Shown here: positions 1 to 6,381 of the stretch, piece by piece
Numbering within the stretch: position 1 is the first letter of the stretch
Layout of the letters: each line of letters starts with the position of its first letter
NCBI GenBank assembly: GCA_012516015.1
Contig: JAAYXG010000099.1
Span: forward strand, 1-6,619
DNA length: 6,619 bases
Direction: 5' to 3'
Source: Lysobacteraceae bacterium
Lineage (GTDB): Bacteria > Pseudomonadota > Gammaproteobacteria > Steroidobacterales > Steroidobacteraceae
The notes under the pieces: generated by a model
Told to the model about the DNA's origin: nothing
Database searches by the model: none
What the model saw: the letters and a program-made list of their open reading frames with translations, nothing else
Position numbers and translations under genes: made by a program

Positions 1-132
1 AAGCTCGAGCCCGTATAAAGACACCAATCTTCGCGTCATTTCGATCGTCCTTCGGACCGTTGACATCGGGGTCGACCTCGCGTCGCTGAGAAGATGGGGG
101 CCAGCGGCTGACCTAGCCCGGTAGGCGGCGGC
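1..132. other. Left-edge region downstream of purK, no gene assignable
   Basis: This stretch follows the purK stop codon and runs to the window edge. Two weak open frames are visible. On the minus strand an ATG at 64-66 opens a frame, starting MSTVRRTIEM, that runs off the edge; it has an AGG about 9 nt upstream and is in the same frame as purK. On the plus strand a frame is open from base 2 to a TAG at 121-123 and could be the tail of a convergent gene. Neither is recognisable and they overlap, so at most one is real. A TTGACA at 60-65 on the plus strand has no matching -10. No convincing terminator for purK was found; the only hairpin (GTCC TTC GGAC, about 49-59) is short and lacks a T-run. 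Confidence 0.3.
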
Positions 133-1218
133 TCAGGCGAGCTTTTGGCGCAATAGTTGTCTCAATGCGCGGTCGCGCCCGGCGCTCGAGCTTGCGTTGA
201 TCGTGCAGTGCCCAAGTTTCCGGTTAGGCCTAGGTTCTTTACCGTAGCTGTGAAAGTGTACGCCCGGCACTTGCAGAATGTTCCGGAGAGAGGGGATCCG
301 ACCAATGAAGTTGACCATCGCCGAATGACCGATCGGCCGCGTACTGCCGAGCGGCAGGCCCAAGATGGCCCGGAGGTGGTTTTCGAACTGGCTGGTTTCG
401 GCCCCTTCGATCGTCCAGTTTCCCGAATTGTGCACGCGTGGGGCCATCTCGTTCGCGATGAGTCGGCCGCGTTTGACGAAGAACTCGACGGTGAGCACCC
501 CCGCATAGTCGAAATGCTTCATCAAGCGCGTGAGATGCCGCTCCGCTTGCTTTTGCAACGGTGCGTTGCGGTACGGCGCGATGGAATGGCGCAGGATACC
601 CGCCTGGTGCGTGTTCCAAGACAAAGGATAAAACCGCGTCTCTCCGCTCGTGCTGCGGACGCCGATGAGCGAGACCTCGCGGCTGAAATCTACAAATCCC
701 TCGTAAATCAGCGGAACCGAACCGAGCGTTCGCCATGCGATCTTCAAGTCGCTCCGCTTGCGTACGAAGTACTGGCCGCGGCCGTCGTAGCCGAGCCGGC
801 GTGTCTTCAATACGCCTGGAATGTCTATCTTCGCGGCTGCCCGTTCGAGGTCCTCGAAGCTGTCGACGGGCGCGAACGGCGGCGTCGGAATCTTCAGCTT
901 CGAGAACAGCGTCTTCTCGGTCAGGCGGTCCTGCGATGCGCCGAGCGCCTCCACGGGGGGCAAGAACGGTTTGCGCGCGGCGATGTTGCGCACGGCCGTT
1001 TCGGGCACGTTCTCCACATCGAACGTCACGACGTCGACGCAGTCCGCGAGCTCCGCGAGTCGCTCGGCATCGTCGAATGCACCGGGAATGATGCGACCGA
1101 CTTGCGCACCCGGCGCGTCCTCGCTGCGGTCGAGGAACACGAAGCGAAGGCCGAGCGGATAACCTGCCAGGGCCAGCATCCTTCCGAGCTGACCCGCGCC
1201 GACGATGCCGATCCTCAT
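133..1218 (-). CDS. purK: N5-carboxyaminoimidazole ribonucleotide synthase (PurK)
   Basis: A cytosolic ATP-grasp enzyme of de novo purine synthesis that uses ATP and bicarbonate to convert AIR to N5-CAIR, which PurE then rearranges. The 361-residue length is normal. Visible family marks are the N-terminal GAGQLGRM loop (residues 7-14), the TFDVENVPE stretch (65-73), QDRLTEK (96-102), the ATP-grasp [13 protein letters not shown] (137-149), EVSLIGVR (181-188), VEFF with Glu245, [11 protein letters not shown] (257-266), [10 protein letters not shown] (276-285) and KLGHCTI (334-340). The ATG overlaps the purE stop as ATGA, so translation is probably coupled to purE, and no good Shine-Dalgarno is seen. 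One oddity is Asn267 in HNSGNWT, where the E. coli protein has His (HNSGHWT). The assignment is secure. Confidence 0.97.
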   Translation of the reverse strand: MRIGIVGAGQLGRMLALAGYPLGLRFVFLDRSEDAPGAQVGRIIPGAFDDAERLAELADCVDVVTFDVENVPETAVRNIAARKPFLPPVEALGASQDRLTEKTLFSKLKIPTPPFAPVDSFEDLERAAAKIDIPGVLKTRRLGYDGRGQYFVRKRSDLKIAWRTLGSVPLIYEGFVDFSREVSLIGVRSTSGETRFYPLSWNTHQAGILRHSIAPYRNAPLQKQAERHLTRLMKHFDYAGVLTVEFFVKRGRLIANEMAPRVHNSGNWTIEGAETSQFENHLRAILGLPLGSTRPIGHSAMVNFIGRIPSLRNILQVPGVHFHSYGKEPRPNRKLGHCTINASSSAGRDRALRQLLRQKLA

Positions 1219-1724
1219 GAGCGTGTCGAGAGTGTCGGATCGCTTGGATCGGGGTGAGCCAAAACCGATGCCGTTTGCGCGGCTCTGAACTCATCGAGCG
1301 CGACGCGAGTCTCTTCATACTTGTTCGCCAAGATCGCCGCGGCGAGCAGGGCGGCGTTCGTCGCGCCCGCAGCGCCGATCGCCAGCGTTCCGACGGGAAT
1401 GCCAGCAGGCATCTGCACGATCGAGAGGAGCGAGTCCAGGCCGTTCAGCGCCTTCGATTGCACGGGCACACCCAGCACCGGCAACGAGGTTTTCGCCGCG
1501 ACCATGCCGGGTAAGTGGGCCGCGCCGCCGGCGCCTGCGATGATGACCTCGAGGCCGCGTTCGCGTGCGCTCGAGGCATATTCGAACAGCAGATCGGGCG
1601 TGCGATGAGCCGAAACGACCCGAATCTCGTGCGGAACACGAAGCCGCTTCAGCGTATCGGCAGCCGGTTGGAGGGTATCCCAATCCGACTTCGATCCCAT
1701 GATGATGCCGACGAGGGGTTTCAT
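1215..1724 (-). CDS. purE: N5-carboxyaminoimidazole ribonucleotide mutase (class I PurE)
   Basis: This cytosolic enzyme moves the carboxylate of N5-CAIR to carbon, giving CAIR, the substrate of PurC. The 169-residue protein shows the class I pattern: [13 protein letters not shown] near the N terminus (6-18), VVSAHRTPD with the catalytic His at about residue 40, the glycine-rich [13 protein letters not shown] (64-76), then [29 protein letters not shown] (83-111). The frame is open about 100 codons further upstream, but the family starts at [11 protein letters not shown] and the upstream frame overlaps darP, so the ATG at 1722-1724 is chosen. No Shine-Dalgarno precedes it; a TACAAT hexamer ends 6 nt upstream. 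The gene is first in a purE-purK operon, and adjacent PurK fits a class I mutase using N5-CAIR. Confidence 0.97.
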   Translation of the reverse strand: MKPLVGIIMGSKSDWDTLQPAADTLKRLRVPHEIRVVSAHRTPDLLFEYASSARERGLEVIIAGAGGAAHLPGMVAAKTSLPVLGVPVQSKALNGLDSLLSIVQMPAGIPVGTLAIGAAGATNAALLAAAILANKYEETRVALDEFRAAQTASVLAHPDPSDPTLSTRS

Positions 1725-1730
1725 CCGGGA

Positions 1731-1736
1731 ATTGTA
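1731..1736 (-). promoter_or_regulatory. Candidate purE -10 box (TACAAT) next to the start codon
   Basis: On the minus strand GCTACAAT ends 6 nt before the purE ATG. A transcript starting 6-8 nt after this hexamer would begin at or within a base or two of the ATG, leaving no room for a ribosome binding site. No good TTGACA lies 17 nt further upstream; that position falls inside a 12-bp palindrome (1748-1759). The identical octamer GCTACAAT sits at the same place before darP. Confidence 0.55.
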
Positions 1737-1747
1737 GCGTAGATGAC

Positions 1748-1759
1748 CGCCCGCGGGCG
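1748..1759. repeat. Perfect 12-bp palindrome CGCCCGCGGGCG upstream of purE
   Basis: The sequence equals its own reverse complement over 12 bases, centred between 1753 and 1754. It lies 24-35 bp upstream of the purE ATG, over the expected -35 element. It could be an operator, or a GC-rich hairpin downstream of darP, whose stop is about 33 bp away, though no T-run follows it. It does not resemble the E. coli PurR operator. In DNA this GC-rich it may be chance. Confidence 0.35.
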
Positions 1760-1791
1760 CGAATCGCCGCCGCAGCCGGTCCGAGTAGCTT

Positions 1792-2304
1792 CTAGTTCGT
1801 CTCCGGGCGGCTATCGAGCGCATCGCGAAGCACGCGAAACAGCTCCCGTGCGGCCCGGGGCGGAGCATTCCGGGCGCGCTCGCCGCGAGCGCGATCGAGC
1901 AGCTCGCCAATGACTTGTCTATCGAGCGACGCGGGTGCCTCGGCAAATAGCGCCTCCAGAGCAGCGGGCCCGTCGCGAAGCAGGCGATCGCGCCATTGCT
2001 CGATGCGTCGAAAGCGCAGCGCCTCGGCACGCTCTCGCTCGCGCCTGGCGTTCAGGGCCGCCCGAATAGGCTCTGCGTCGATCTTACGCATGAGCTTGCC
2101 GATATATTGCTTCTGGCGATAGAGACCGCCATGCGCCGTAATGCGCCGCGCCAGCAAGACGGCGTCGCGCAGCGTCTCGGGCAACGGCAAGGCGTCGAGC
2201 TCCGCTTGAGGCAGATCGATCAGCTCCTCGCCAAGCGCCTGTAATTCGTCGCTGCGGCGTTTGCGCTCGCTCTTGCTGGGACGCTCGTCGTGGTCATCGC
2301 TCAT
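1792..2304 (-). CDS. darP: Dual-action ribosomal maturation protein DarP (YjgA, DUF615)
   Basis: A small, highly charged helical cytosolic protein of the YjgA/DUF615 family, known to associate with late 50S precursors and help assemble the peptidyl-transferase centre. The 170 residues align end to end with E. coli YjgA from memory: [21 protein letters not shown] (11-31), [15 protein letters not shown] (41-55), the hallmark [16 protein letters not shown] (66-81), a charged helix (86-110), and the C-terminal [13 protein letters not shown] (148-160). The ATG at 2302-2304 ([13 protein letters not shown]) is preferred over one 13 codons upstream, which would add an unrelated arginine-rich leader and leave no room for the TACAAT element. 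No Shine-Dalgarno is visible. The gene is divergent from pmbA, a conserved pairing also seen in E. coli, and lies 67 bp upstream of purE on the same strand. Confidence 0.95.
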   Translation of the reverse strand: MSDDHDERPSKSERKRRSDELQALGEELIDLPQAELDALPLPETLRDAVLLARRITAHGGLYRQKQYIGKLMRKIDAEPIRAALNARRERERAEALRFRRIEQWRDRLLRDGPAALEALFAEAPASLDRQVIGELLDRARGERARNAPPRAARELFRVLRDALDSRPETN

Positions 2305-2311
2305 GACGGCG

Positions 2312-2317
2312 ATTGTA
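2312..2317 (-). promoter_or_regulatory. Candidate darP -10 box (TACAAT) next to the start codon
   Basis: GCTACAAT on the minus strand ends 7 nt before the darP ATG, the same octamer and almost the same spacing as at purE. The transcript would start at about the ATG. A -35 match about 17 nt upstream is poor; the nearest candidate is TTCGAT. No Shine-Dalgarno lies between the hexamer and the ATG. Confidence 0.55.
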
Positions 2318-2393
2318 GCCGGGTCGCGCCGGGATCGAACCACGGAGAAACGAAGGCGTTTTCTGACTTCTCACGCCGCTCCTCGGCAAGCGC

Positions 2394-2399
2394 TAGAAT
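2394..2399 (+). promoter_or_regulatory. Candidate pmbA -10 box (TAGAAT) next to the start codon
   Basis: GCTAGAAT on the plus strand ends 7 nt before the ATG at 2407. The hexamer overlaps an alternative in-frame ATG at 2398-2400, so a transcript from here could only use the 2407 start. There is no purine-rich ribosome binding site in between and the -35 match is weak. The darP and pmbA -10 boxes face away from each other, about 76 bp apart, in the 102-bp divergent gap. Confidence 0.5.
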
Positions 2400-2406
2400 G
2401 GCACGC

Positions 2407-3768
2407 ATGCAAACCCCAGCACGCCCATCCGGCTCCAACCAGCTCACTCATTCTCAGCGCGATCTCGAGAAGCTCGTCGCCTTCGCGATCGATGAAGCAA
2501 AGCGCTTGGGCGCGACGGACGTCGAAGTGGGCGTCAGCGTGGATACCGGATTGTCCGTCACGGCACGTCTCGGCGAAGTGGAAACGCTCGAGTATCAGCG
2601 CGACCGCGGCATGGGTGTGACCGTATATCGCGGCAAGCGCAAAGGGTCGGCGAGCACGGCAGACCTGAGCGAGCGTGCGCTCAAGGAGACGGTCGCGAAG
2701 GCGTACAGCATCGCCGGCTTCACCGCGGAGGATGAATGCGCGGGGCCGCCGGATCCCGATACGATCGCTCGCGACCCGCCCGATTTGGATCTATGTCACC
2801 CCTGGTCGATCGAGCCGGACGAAGCTCGCGAGATTGCGGTCGCGTGCGAGGCGGCAGCACTGAACGTCGATAAGCGCATCGGCAATTCCGAGGGGGCGAC
2901 ATTGTCCACACACCACGGCGTGCGGGTGTTCGGCAATTCGGTCGGCTTCCTGGGCGGATACGCAAGCAGCTTGCATAGCCTGAGCTGTGTCGTCGTCGCG
3001 CAGGAAAACGGCGAGATGCAGCGCGACTATTGGTACAGCTCGGTACGCGATTGGAAGGAGCTCGAAGATGCGGAGAGCATCGGCCGGCAGGCGGCGACGC
3101 GAGCACTGCGGCGTCTGAACGCGCGTAAGCTCGCGACGACGACGGCGCCCGTCCTATTCGTGCCCGAGATCGCGCGCGGCTTGTTCGGGCACTTCCTCGG
3201 CGCGATCCGCGGCGCCAGCCAGTATCGGCGCGCTTCGTTCTTGCTCGGAGCAGCGGGCCAGCACGTCTTTCCCGAGTGGATGCAGATCTCCGAGCGGCCG
3301 CATATTCCCAAGGGGCTCGGCAGCGCGCCGTTCGACAGCGAAGGAGTCGCCACGAAGGATCGCGAGCTCGTCGATCGCGGCGTGCTGACGGGTTATGTGC
3401 TGAGCACGTATTCGGCGCGCAAGCTCGGCTTGAAGACCACTGGCAACGCGGGCGGCGTCCACAATCTGATCGTGGCGCCTGGCGACGATGACTTCGAGGC
3501 GCTCGTGCGCAAGATGGAACGTGGCCTCGTCGTGACGGAGCTGATGGGGCAGGGCGTGAACGGCGTGACGGGCGACTATTCGCGAGGCGCCGCAGGGTTC
3601 TGGGTGGAGAATGGCGCGATCGCCTATCCCGTCCACGAGATCACGATCGCCGGTAATCTCAAGGACATGTTCAAAGCAATCGTCGCGGTCGGCAACGATG
3701 TCGATGCGCGAGGCGGCATCAGAACGGGGTCGGTGCTGATCGAGAAGATGACGATTGCAGGGGAATAG
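2407..3768 (+). CDS. pmbA: Metalloprotease-complex subunit PmbA/TldE
   Basis: PmbA (TldE) is the non-catalytic partner of TldD in a cytosolic heterodimeric protease, known for maturing microcin B17 and degrading the CcdA antitoxin. The 453 residues match the E. coli protein (450 aa) throughout. Examples are the VSVDTGLSVTARLGEVETLEY region, RKGSAST, PDLDLCHPW, DKRIGNSEG, VFGNSVGFLGGY, FGHFLGAIRGAS, PFDSEGV, the STYSARKLGLKTTGNAGG stretch, LVVTELMGQGVNGVTGDYSRGAAGFWVENG and EITIAGNLKDM near the C terminus. No HExxxH zinc motif is present, as expected for TldE rather than TldD. The frame is open up to 2290, but that would overlap the darP start and add nonconserved residues. The start at 2407 is chosen from the -10 position; 2398 is possible. 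tldD is not in the window. The stop is one base from the yihY stop. Confidence 0.96.
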   Translation: MQTPARPSGSNQLTHSQRDLEKLVAFAIDEAKRLGATDVEVGVSVDTGLSVTARLGEVETLEYQRDRGMGVTVYRGKRKGSASTADLSERALKETVAKAYSIAGFTAEDECAGPPDPDTIARDPPDLDLCHPWSIEPDEAREIAVACEAAALNVDKRIGNSEGATLSTHHGVRVFGNSVGFLGGYASSLHSLSCVVVAQENGEMQRDYWYSSVRDWKELEDAESIGRQAATRALRRLNARKLATTTAPVLFVPEIARGLFGHFLGAIRGASQYRRASFLLGAAGQHVFPEWMQISERPHIPKGLGSAPFDSEGVATKDRELVDRGVLTGYVLSTYSARKLGLKTTGNAGGVHNLIVAPGDDDFEALVRKMERGLVVTELMGQGVNGVTGDYSRGAAGFWVENGAIAYPVHEITIAGNLKDMFKAIVAVGNDVDARGGIRTGSVLIEKMTIAGE

Positions 3769-3769
3769 G

Positions 3770-5083
3770 TCACTTGGCTTCATCAGCCAACTGCTTCACC
3801 GTCTTCCCCTTCAATGCCTCCTTCAGGGCACGCTCGGCTTCGCGCGCGGCATCGACCGCGGGCGCGATGTCGCGGATCTTACCCAAGCGGGGGCCGGTGG
3901 TGTCTTGGCGTACGGCCTCGATGACGTCGGCAAGCTCGATCGTCTCCGGGTCGCGCGCGGGTACCCAAGTCTCGTCTTCGGCGAGCAGCAGCAGCCCTTT
4001 GCGCTCGAGCGCGGTGACGATGGGGCCGATTGCGGCGCCAGGTAGATCGAGATGTTCGGCCAATGCGTTGATCGTCCAACGCCGCTGCGCGTCGCGAAAG
4101 TCGCACACGATCAGGTACATGATCGACAAGGCGACGCGCTCGCGCAGGCTCGCGTTCAACTGAATCTCCGCTCGTCCGGGACGCAAGTACTGCGGATTCT
4201 GCACGTAGAACGACAGTTGTGCGCCGAGCAGCAGCACCAGCCAGGAAACATAAAGCCAGAGGAGCGCCACGATTGCGATCGCGAAGCTCGCGTAGATGAT
4301 TACGGTGCGCGTCGATCCTGCGACGAACGAGGTGAAAACGATGCCCGCCGCCGCCCAGAGCGCGCCGGCGAACAGCCCGCCCGTCAGCGCCGCACGCAGT
4401 CGTACCGAACAGTTCGGGATGAATGCGTACATGAACGTGAAGACGCCCGCGACGAGCAGATAAGGGGCGAGCGAACCGAGCACGACGAGCATCGTGCCGA
4501 ATGGCTCGTAGGTCGCGATCTTCTGCATCAGGGAAGTGTTGCGAAATGCGGCCAGCAACCCGAAGGCGGCAACGCTGGCAGCAGGCCCGATAACGATCAC
4601 GCTCAAGTATTCGCTGAATCGCCTCGCGAAGCTCCGCGGCTGCTCGACGCGCCAGATGAAATTGAAGCTCTCCTCGACCTTCTGCACCATCGAGATGACC
4701 GTGTAGAGGAGGAAAGCGAACCCGATCGAGCCGAGCACCGTGCCGCGGACATTGTTGACGAGATCCATCACGCGCGCGGTGAGCTCGTAGGCGCGGTCGG
4801 TACCGAGCGGTTCGAGAAAGCTGAACAGCACCGGCTCGAGATCCTCGTGGTAGCCGAGACCCTTGAGCACGGAGAAGGACAGCGCGAGCAAAGGGACGAT
4901 CGAGAGCAGCGTCGTGTAAACGAGGCTCATTGCGCGCAGCGTGAGTTGTCCGCGCGCGATGTCCCTGATGAGCGCATAAGGGTAGCGCAGGAGCTGCGCG
5001 ACCTTCCAAAGTGGCCTGCCGATCAACGAATCGGGCGGTTCGAACAGCCAGTTTTCTAGGCGCGCGGCGAACGGTTGGAGCAT
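3770..5083 (-). CDS. YihY/BrkB-family inner-membrane protein with C-terminal helix-turn-helix-like domain
   Basis: A polytopic inner-membrane protein of the YihY/virulence factor BrkB family (once mislabelled ribonuclease BN); its molecular role is not settled. The 437 residues have about six hydrophobic segments near 52-74, 115-135, 160-182, 198-222, 233-256 and 262-291. Family marks are the first-helix YTTLLSIVPLLAL (56-68), the amphipathic VEESFNFIWRVEQPR (136-150), MYAFIPN (218-224) and LYVSWLVLLLGAQLSF (277-292). E. coli YihY is near 290 residues. Here an extra soluble part follows: residues about 312-395 resemble a winged helix (WTINALAEHLDL, IGPIVTALERKGLL), then a charged helical tail. 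The start is fixed by an in-frame TGA 9 nt upstream; GTAGG just before the ATG is a weak ribosome site. It may be co-transcribed with the kinase 125 bp upstream. Confidence 0.92.
   Translation of the reverse strand: MLQPFAARLENWLFEPPDSLIGRPLWKVAQLLRYPYALIRDIARGQLTLRAMSLVYTTLLSIVPLLALSFSVLKGLGYHEDLEPVLFSFLEPLGTDRAYELTARVMDLVNNVRGTVLGSIGFAFLLYTVISMVQKVEESFNFIWRVEQPRSFARRFSEYLSVIVIGPAASVAAFGLLAAFRNTSLMQKIATYEPFGTMLVVLGSLAPYLLVAGVFTFMYAFIPNCSVRLRAALTGGLFAGALWAAAGIVFTSFVAGSTRTVIIYASFAIAIVALLWLYVSWLVLLLGAQLSFYVQNPQYLRPGRAEIQLNASLRERVALSIMYLIVCDFRDAQRRWTINALAEHLDLPGAAIGPIVTALERKGLLLLAEDETWVPARDPETIELADVIEAVRQDTTGPRLGKIRDIAPAVDAAREAERALKEALKGKTVKQLADEAK
3774..3790. repeat. Hairpin at the convergent pmbA/yihY junction
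   Basis: TTGGCT and AGCCAA form a perfect 6-bp stem with a 5-nt loop, beginning 5 nt after the pmbA stop codon and lying in the last codons of yihY (LADEAK). It could act as a weak shared terminator, but neither side is followed by a clear T-run. The plus side continues into pyrimidine-rich CTGCTTCACCGTCTTCCCC. Confidence 0.3.
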
Positions 5084-5145
5084 GCCTACTCAGCCTGACA
5101 TGGGCCGCGCGCGGCGGCAAGTTGCTTGGGACGTGTCATGAATGA

Positions 5146-5153
5146 GATGTAGC
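5146..5153 (-). promoter_or_regulatory. Weak candidate promoter element upstream of yihY
   Basis: GCTACATC on the minus strand matches the GCTACAAT octamer of purE and darP at six of eight positions and lies about 63 nt before the yihY ATG, so it would give a leader of roughly 55 nt. No -35 is visible. The gap between the kinase stop and yihY holds nothing else recognisable. Confidence 0.25.
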
Positions 5154-5208
5154 GTCCGAACGGCCGACGCCGCCCGTCACACTTTACACGATGCACGTGA
5201 AGCTTCCG

Positions 5209-5228
5209 TCACTCTCCCGAGAGAGTGA
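5209..5228. repeat. Perfect 8-bp-stem hairpin over the histidine kinase stop codon
   Basis: TCACTCTC, a CCGA loop and GAGAGTGA form an uninterrupted 8-bp stem. In the minus-strand mRNA the stem holds the last kinase codons (LSGE) and the TGA itself. What follows (CGGAAGCTTCACG) has no U-tract, so it is not a standard Rho-independent terminator. It may protect the 3' end, slow ribosomes at the stop, or insulate yihY expression. Confidence 0.5.
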
Positions 5229-6252
5229 AGTAGAAGGTCGCGCCCAGGTTCGGCTTCGCATCCACCCATACTCGGCCGCCGTGCCGCGCGATGATGCGCT
5301 GTACGGTGACGAGTCCGATTCCGGTGCCTGGGAACTCCGATTCCGGGTGCAGCCGCTGGAAAGGTGCGAATAGCTTGCCCGCGTAACGCATGTCGAATCC
5401 CACCCCGTTGTCCTGGACGTAATACACGAGACCCTCCGTTGATTCTTCAACACCAACGGTCACCCTTGCGGGGTTTGCGTGCGCCGTGTACTTCCACGCA
5501 TTGTCGAGCAGGTTCTCCATCGCGATGCGCAACAGACGGATATCGCCGTGCACGTCCATGTCGGGCGCGATGACGAGCTCGACCTCGCGATCGGGGTAGC
5601 GCTCGCGCACCGCCGCCGCGGCTTCGGCTGCGATCTGGGACAAGCTCGCAGGCCGCGCGTTGAGCTCCGCCCGACTGATGCGAGACAAGCCGAGCAGATC
5701 CTCGATCAAGTTGGACATGCGCTGGCTGGCTTCGTGAATGCGCTGCAGGTAGTGCAGCGATTTGTCGTCGAGCCCTGCGGGCGCGGATTCGCGCAGGATC
5801 TGGCTGAAGCCCGACAGGCTGCGCAGCGGCGCACGCAAGTCGTGCGATACGGCATAGGCGAACGATTCGAGCTCGCGATTCGCGGCTTCGAGCTGTTGGG
5901 TCCGCTGGGCAACGCGAGCTTCCAGCTCGGCATTCATGCGCTGCACCTCGGTTTGGGATCGGAGCAACTCGTTCACGGCGAGCTCATCGCGCTGTTGGTG
6001 GCGCCGCAGGAGCACATAGAGCAATACGGAGGAGCCGATCACGAACAGCCAGCCTTTGGCGGTCTGGATCTGGCCCATGCGTTCCGGCGGCACGCTCAGC
6101 CAATCGAGCAGCCTGTCGCCGAAGAATATCCAGCAGAATCCGAACGCAAAGTAGATGAGAGCGATTCGCGCGGGAACGTATTGGGACGACTCGGCAGCAT
6201 CGCCGTTCGTGGGTAGGTCAGTCTGCGAGAGCGAAGGGCGCTTATCGTTCAT
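5209..6252 (-). CDS. Membrane-anchored sensor histidine kinase, no adjacent regulator
   Basis: A two-component kinase expected to autophosphorylate on His137 and pass phosphate to an unidentified regulator. The order in 347 residues is a polar cytoplasmic start (1-28), TM1 about 29-50 (ALIYFAFGFCWIFFGDRLL), a loop of only about 16 residues, TM2 about 67-83 (KGWLFVIGSSVLLYVLLRR), a coiled coil (about 88-128), and HisKA with FAYAVSHDLRAPLRSL (131-146). The HATPase has N box ENLLDNAWKYT (246-256), G1 DNGVGF (281-286), F box LFAPFQRL (294-301) and G2 GTGIGL (309-314). All catalytic motifs are intact. The kinase core resembles those of phytochrome-type and PAS hybrid kinases, but no PAS, GAF, HAMP or periplasmic sensor domain is present. 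The start is fixed by an in-frame TGA 18 nt upstream. There is no clear ribosome site, and the ligand is unknown. Confidence 0.93.
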   Translation of the reverse strand: MNDKRPSLSQTDLPTNGDAAESSQYVPARIALIYFAFGFCWIFFGDRLLDWLSVPPERMGQIQTAKGWLFVIGSSVLLYVLLRRHQQRDELAVNELLRSQTEVQRMNAELEARVAQRTQQLEAANRELESFAYAVSHDLRAPLRSLSGFSQILRESAPAGLDDKSLHYLQRIHEASQRMSNLIEDLLGLSRISRAELNARPASLSQIAAEAAAAVRERYPDREVELVIAPDMDVHGDIRLLRIAMENLLDNAWKYTAHANPARVTVGVEESTEGLVYYVQDNGVGFDMRYAGKLFAPFQRLHPESEFPGTGIGLVTVQRIIARHGGRVWVDAKPNLGATFYFTLSGE

Positions 6253-6381
6253 CTCAGGCTGTAGGCTTCAGAGAGTCGGCTGTGCCGAAGCGACATGGAT
6301 GGCGCGCGGTCGCCTGTTCTTACAATCGATCCATTCCTTCCGGCTATGACGTAGAGCCTACAGTTTTCAGCCTCTCGAGCT
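6253..6381. other. purC-kinase intergenic gap with a 9-bp inverted repeat
   Basis: These 129 bases hold no gene. CTGTAGGCT at 6259-6267 and AGCCTACAG at 6355-6363 are exact reverse complements, 87 nt apart. A TACAAT at 6321-6326 on the plus strand resembles the -10 boxes elsewhere in the window, but nothing codes downstream of it on that strand. I see no T-tailed terminator after purC, and for the kinase only a weak TACAGC five nt before its ATG. Confidence 0.35.

Noticed and set aside
157..1318. Long open frames on both strands over purK (about 360 codons each)
   Set aside because: Their translations are arginine-rich and low in recognisable motifs, while the purK frame carries every PurK motif. 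They are by-products of GC-rich codon use.
1725..2030. N-terminal extension of purE by about 100 codons
   Set aside because: It would overlap the darP 3' end, is low-complexity and arginine-rich, and PurE proteins start at the [11 protein letters not shown] position.
2326..2345. GGTTCGATCCCGG on the minus strand, resembling a tRNA T-arm
   Set aside because: The flanking bases do not form a 5-bp T stem, there is no CCA end or acceptor partner, and no D or anticodon arms are found upstream. It is a chance match in the darP/pmbA gap.
2290..2406. N-terminal extension of pmbA
   Set aside because: It would overlap the darP start and promoter and adds residues absent from the family.
3970..4010. 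CAGCAGCAG-type triplet run
   Set aside because: It is a short run of Leu codons inside yihY, not a tandem repeat.
3879..5120. Long alternative frames over yihY, including one of 413 codons and a plus-strand one of 335 codons
   Set aside because: Compositions are extreme (Arg/Ala-rich or Glu/Arg-rich) with no family motifs, and the yihY frame has clear membrane helices and conserved motifs.
5183..5193. TTTACACGATG on the plus strand as a promoter and start of a small gene
   Set aside because: The frame that follows runs antisense into the kinase and has no protein-like composition.
5479..6216. 245-codon plus-strand frame over the kinase
   Set aside because: It is antisense to a kinase with all catalytic motifs intact and shows no family resemblance.
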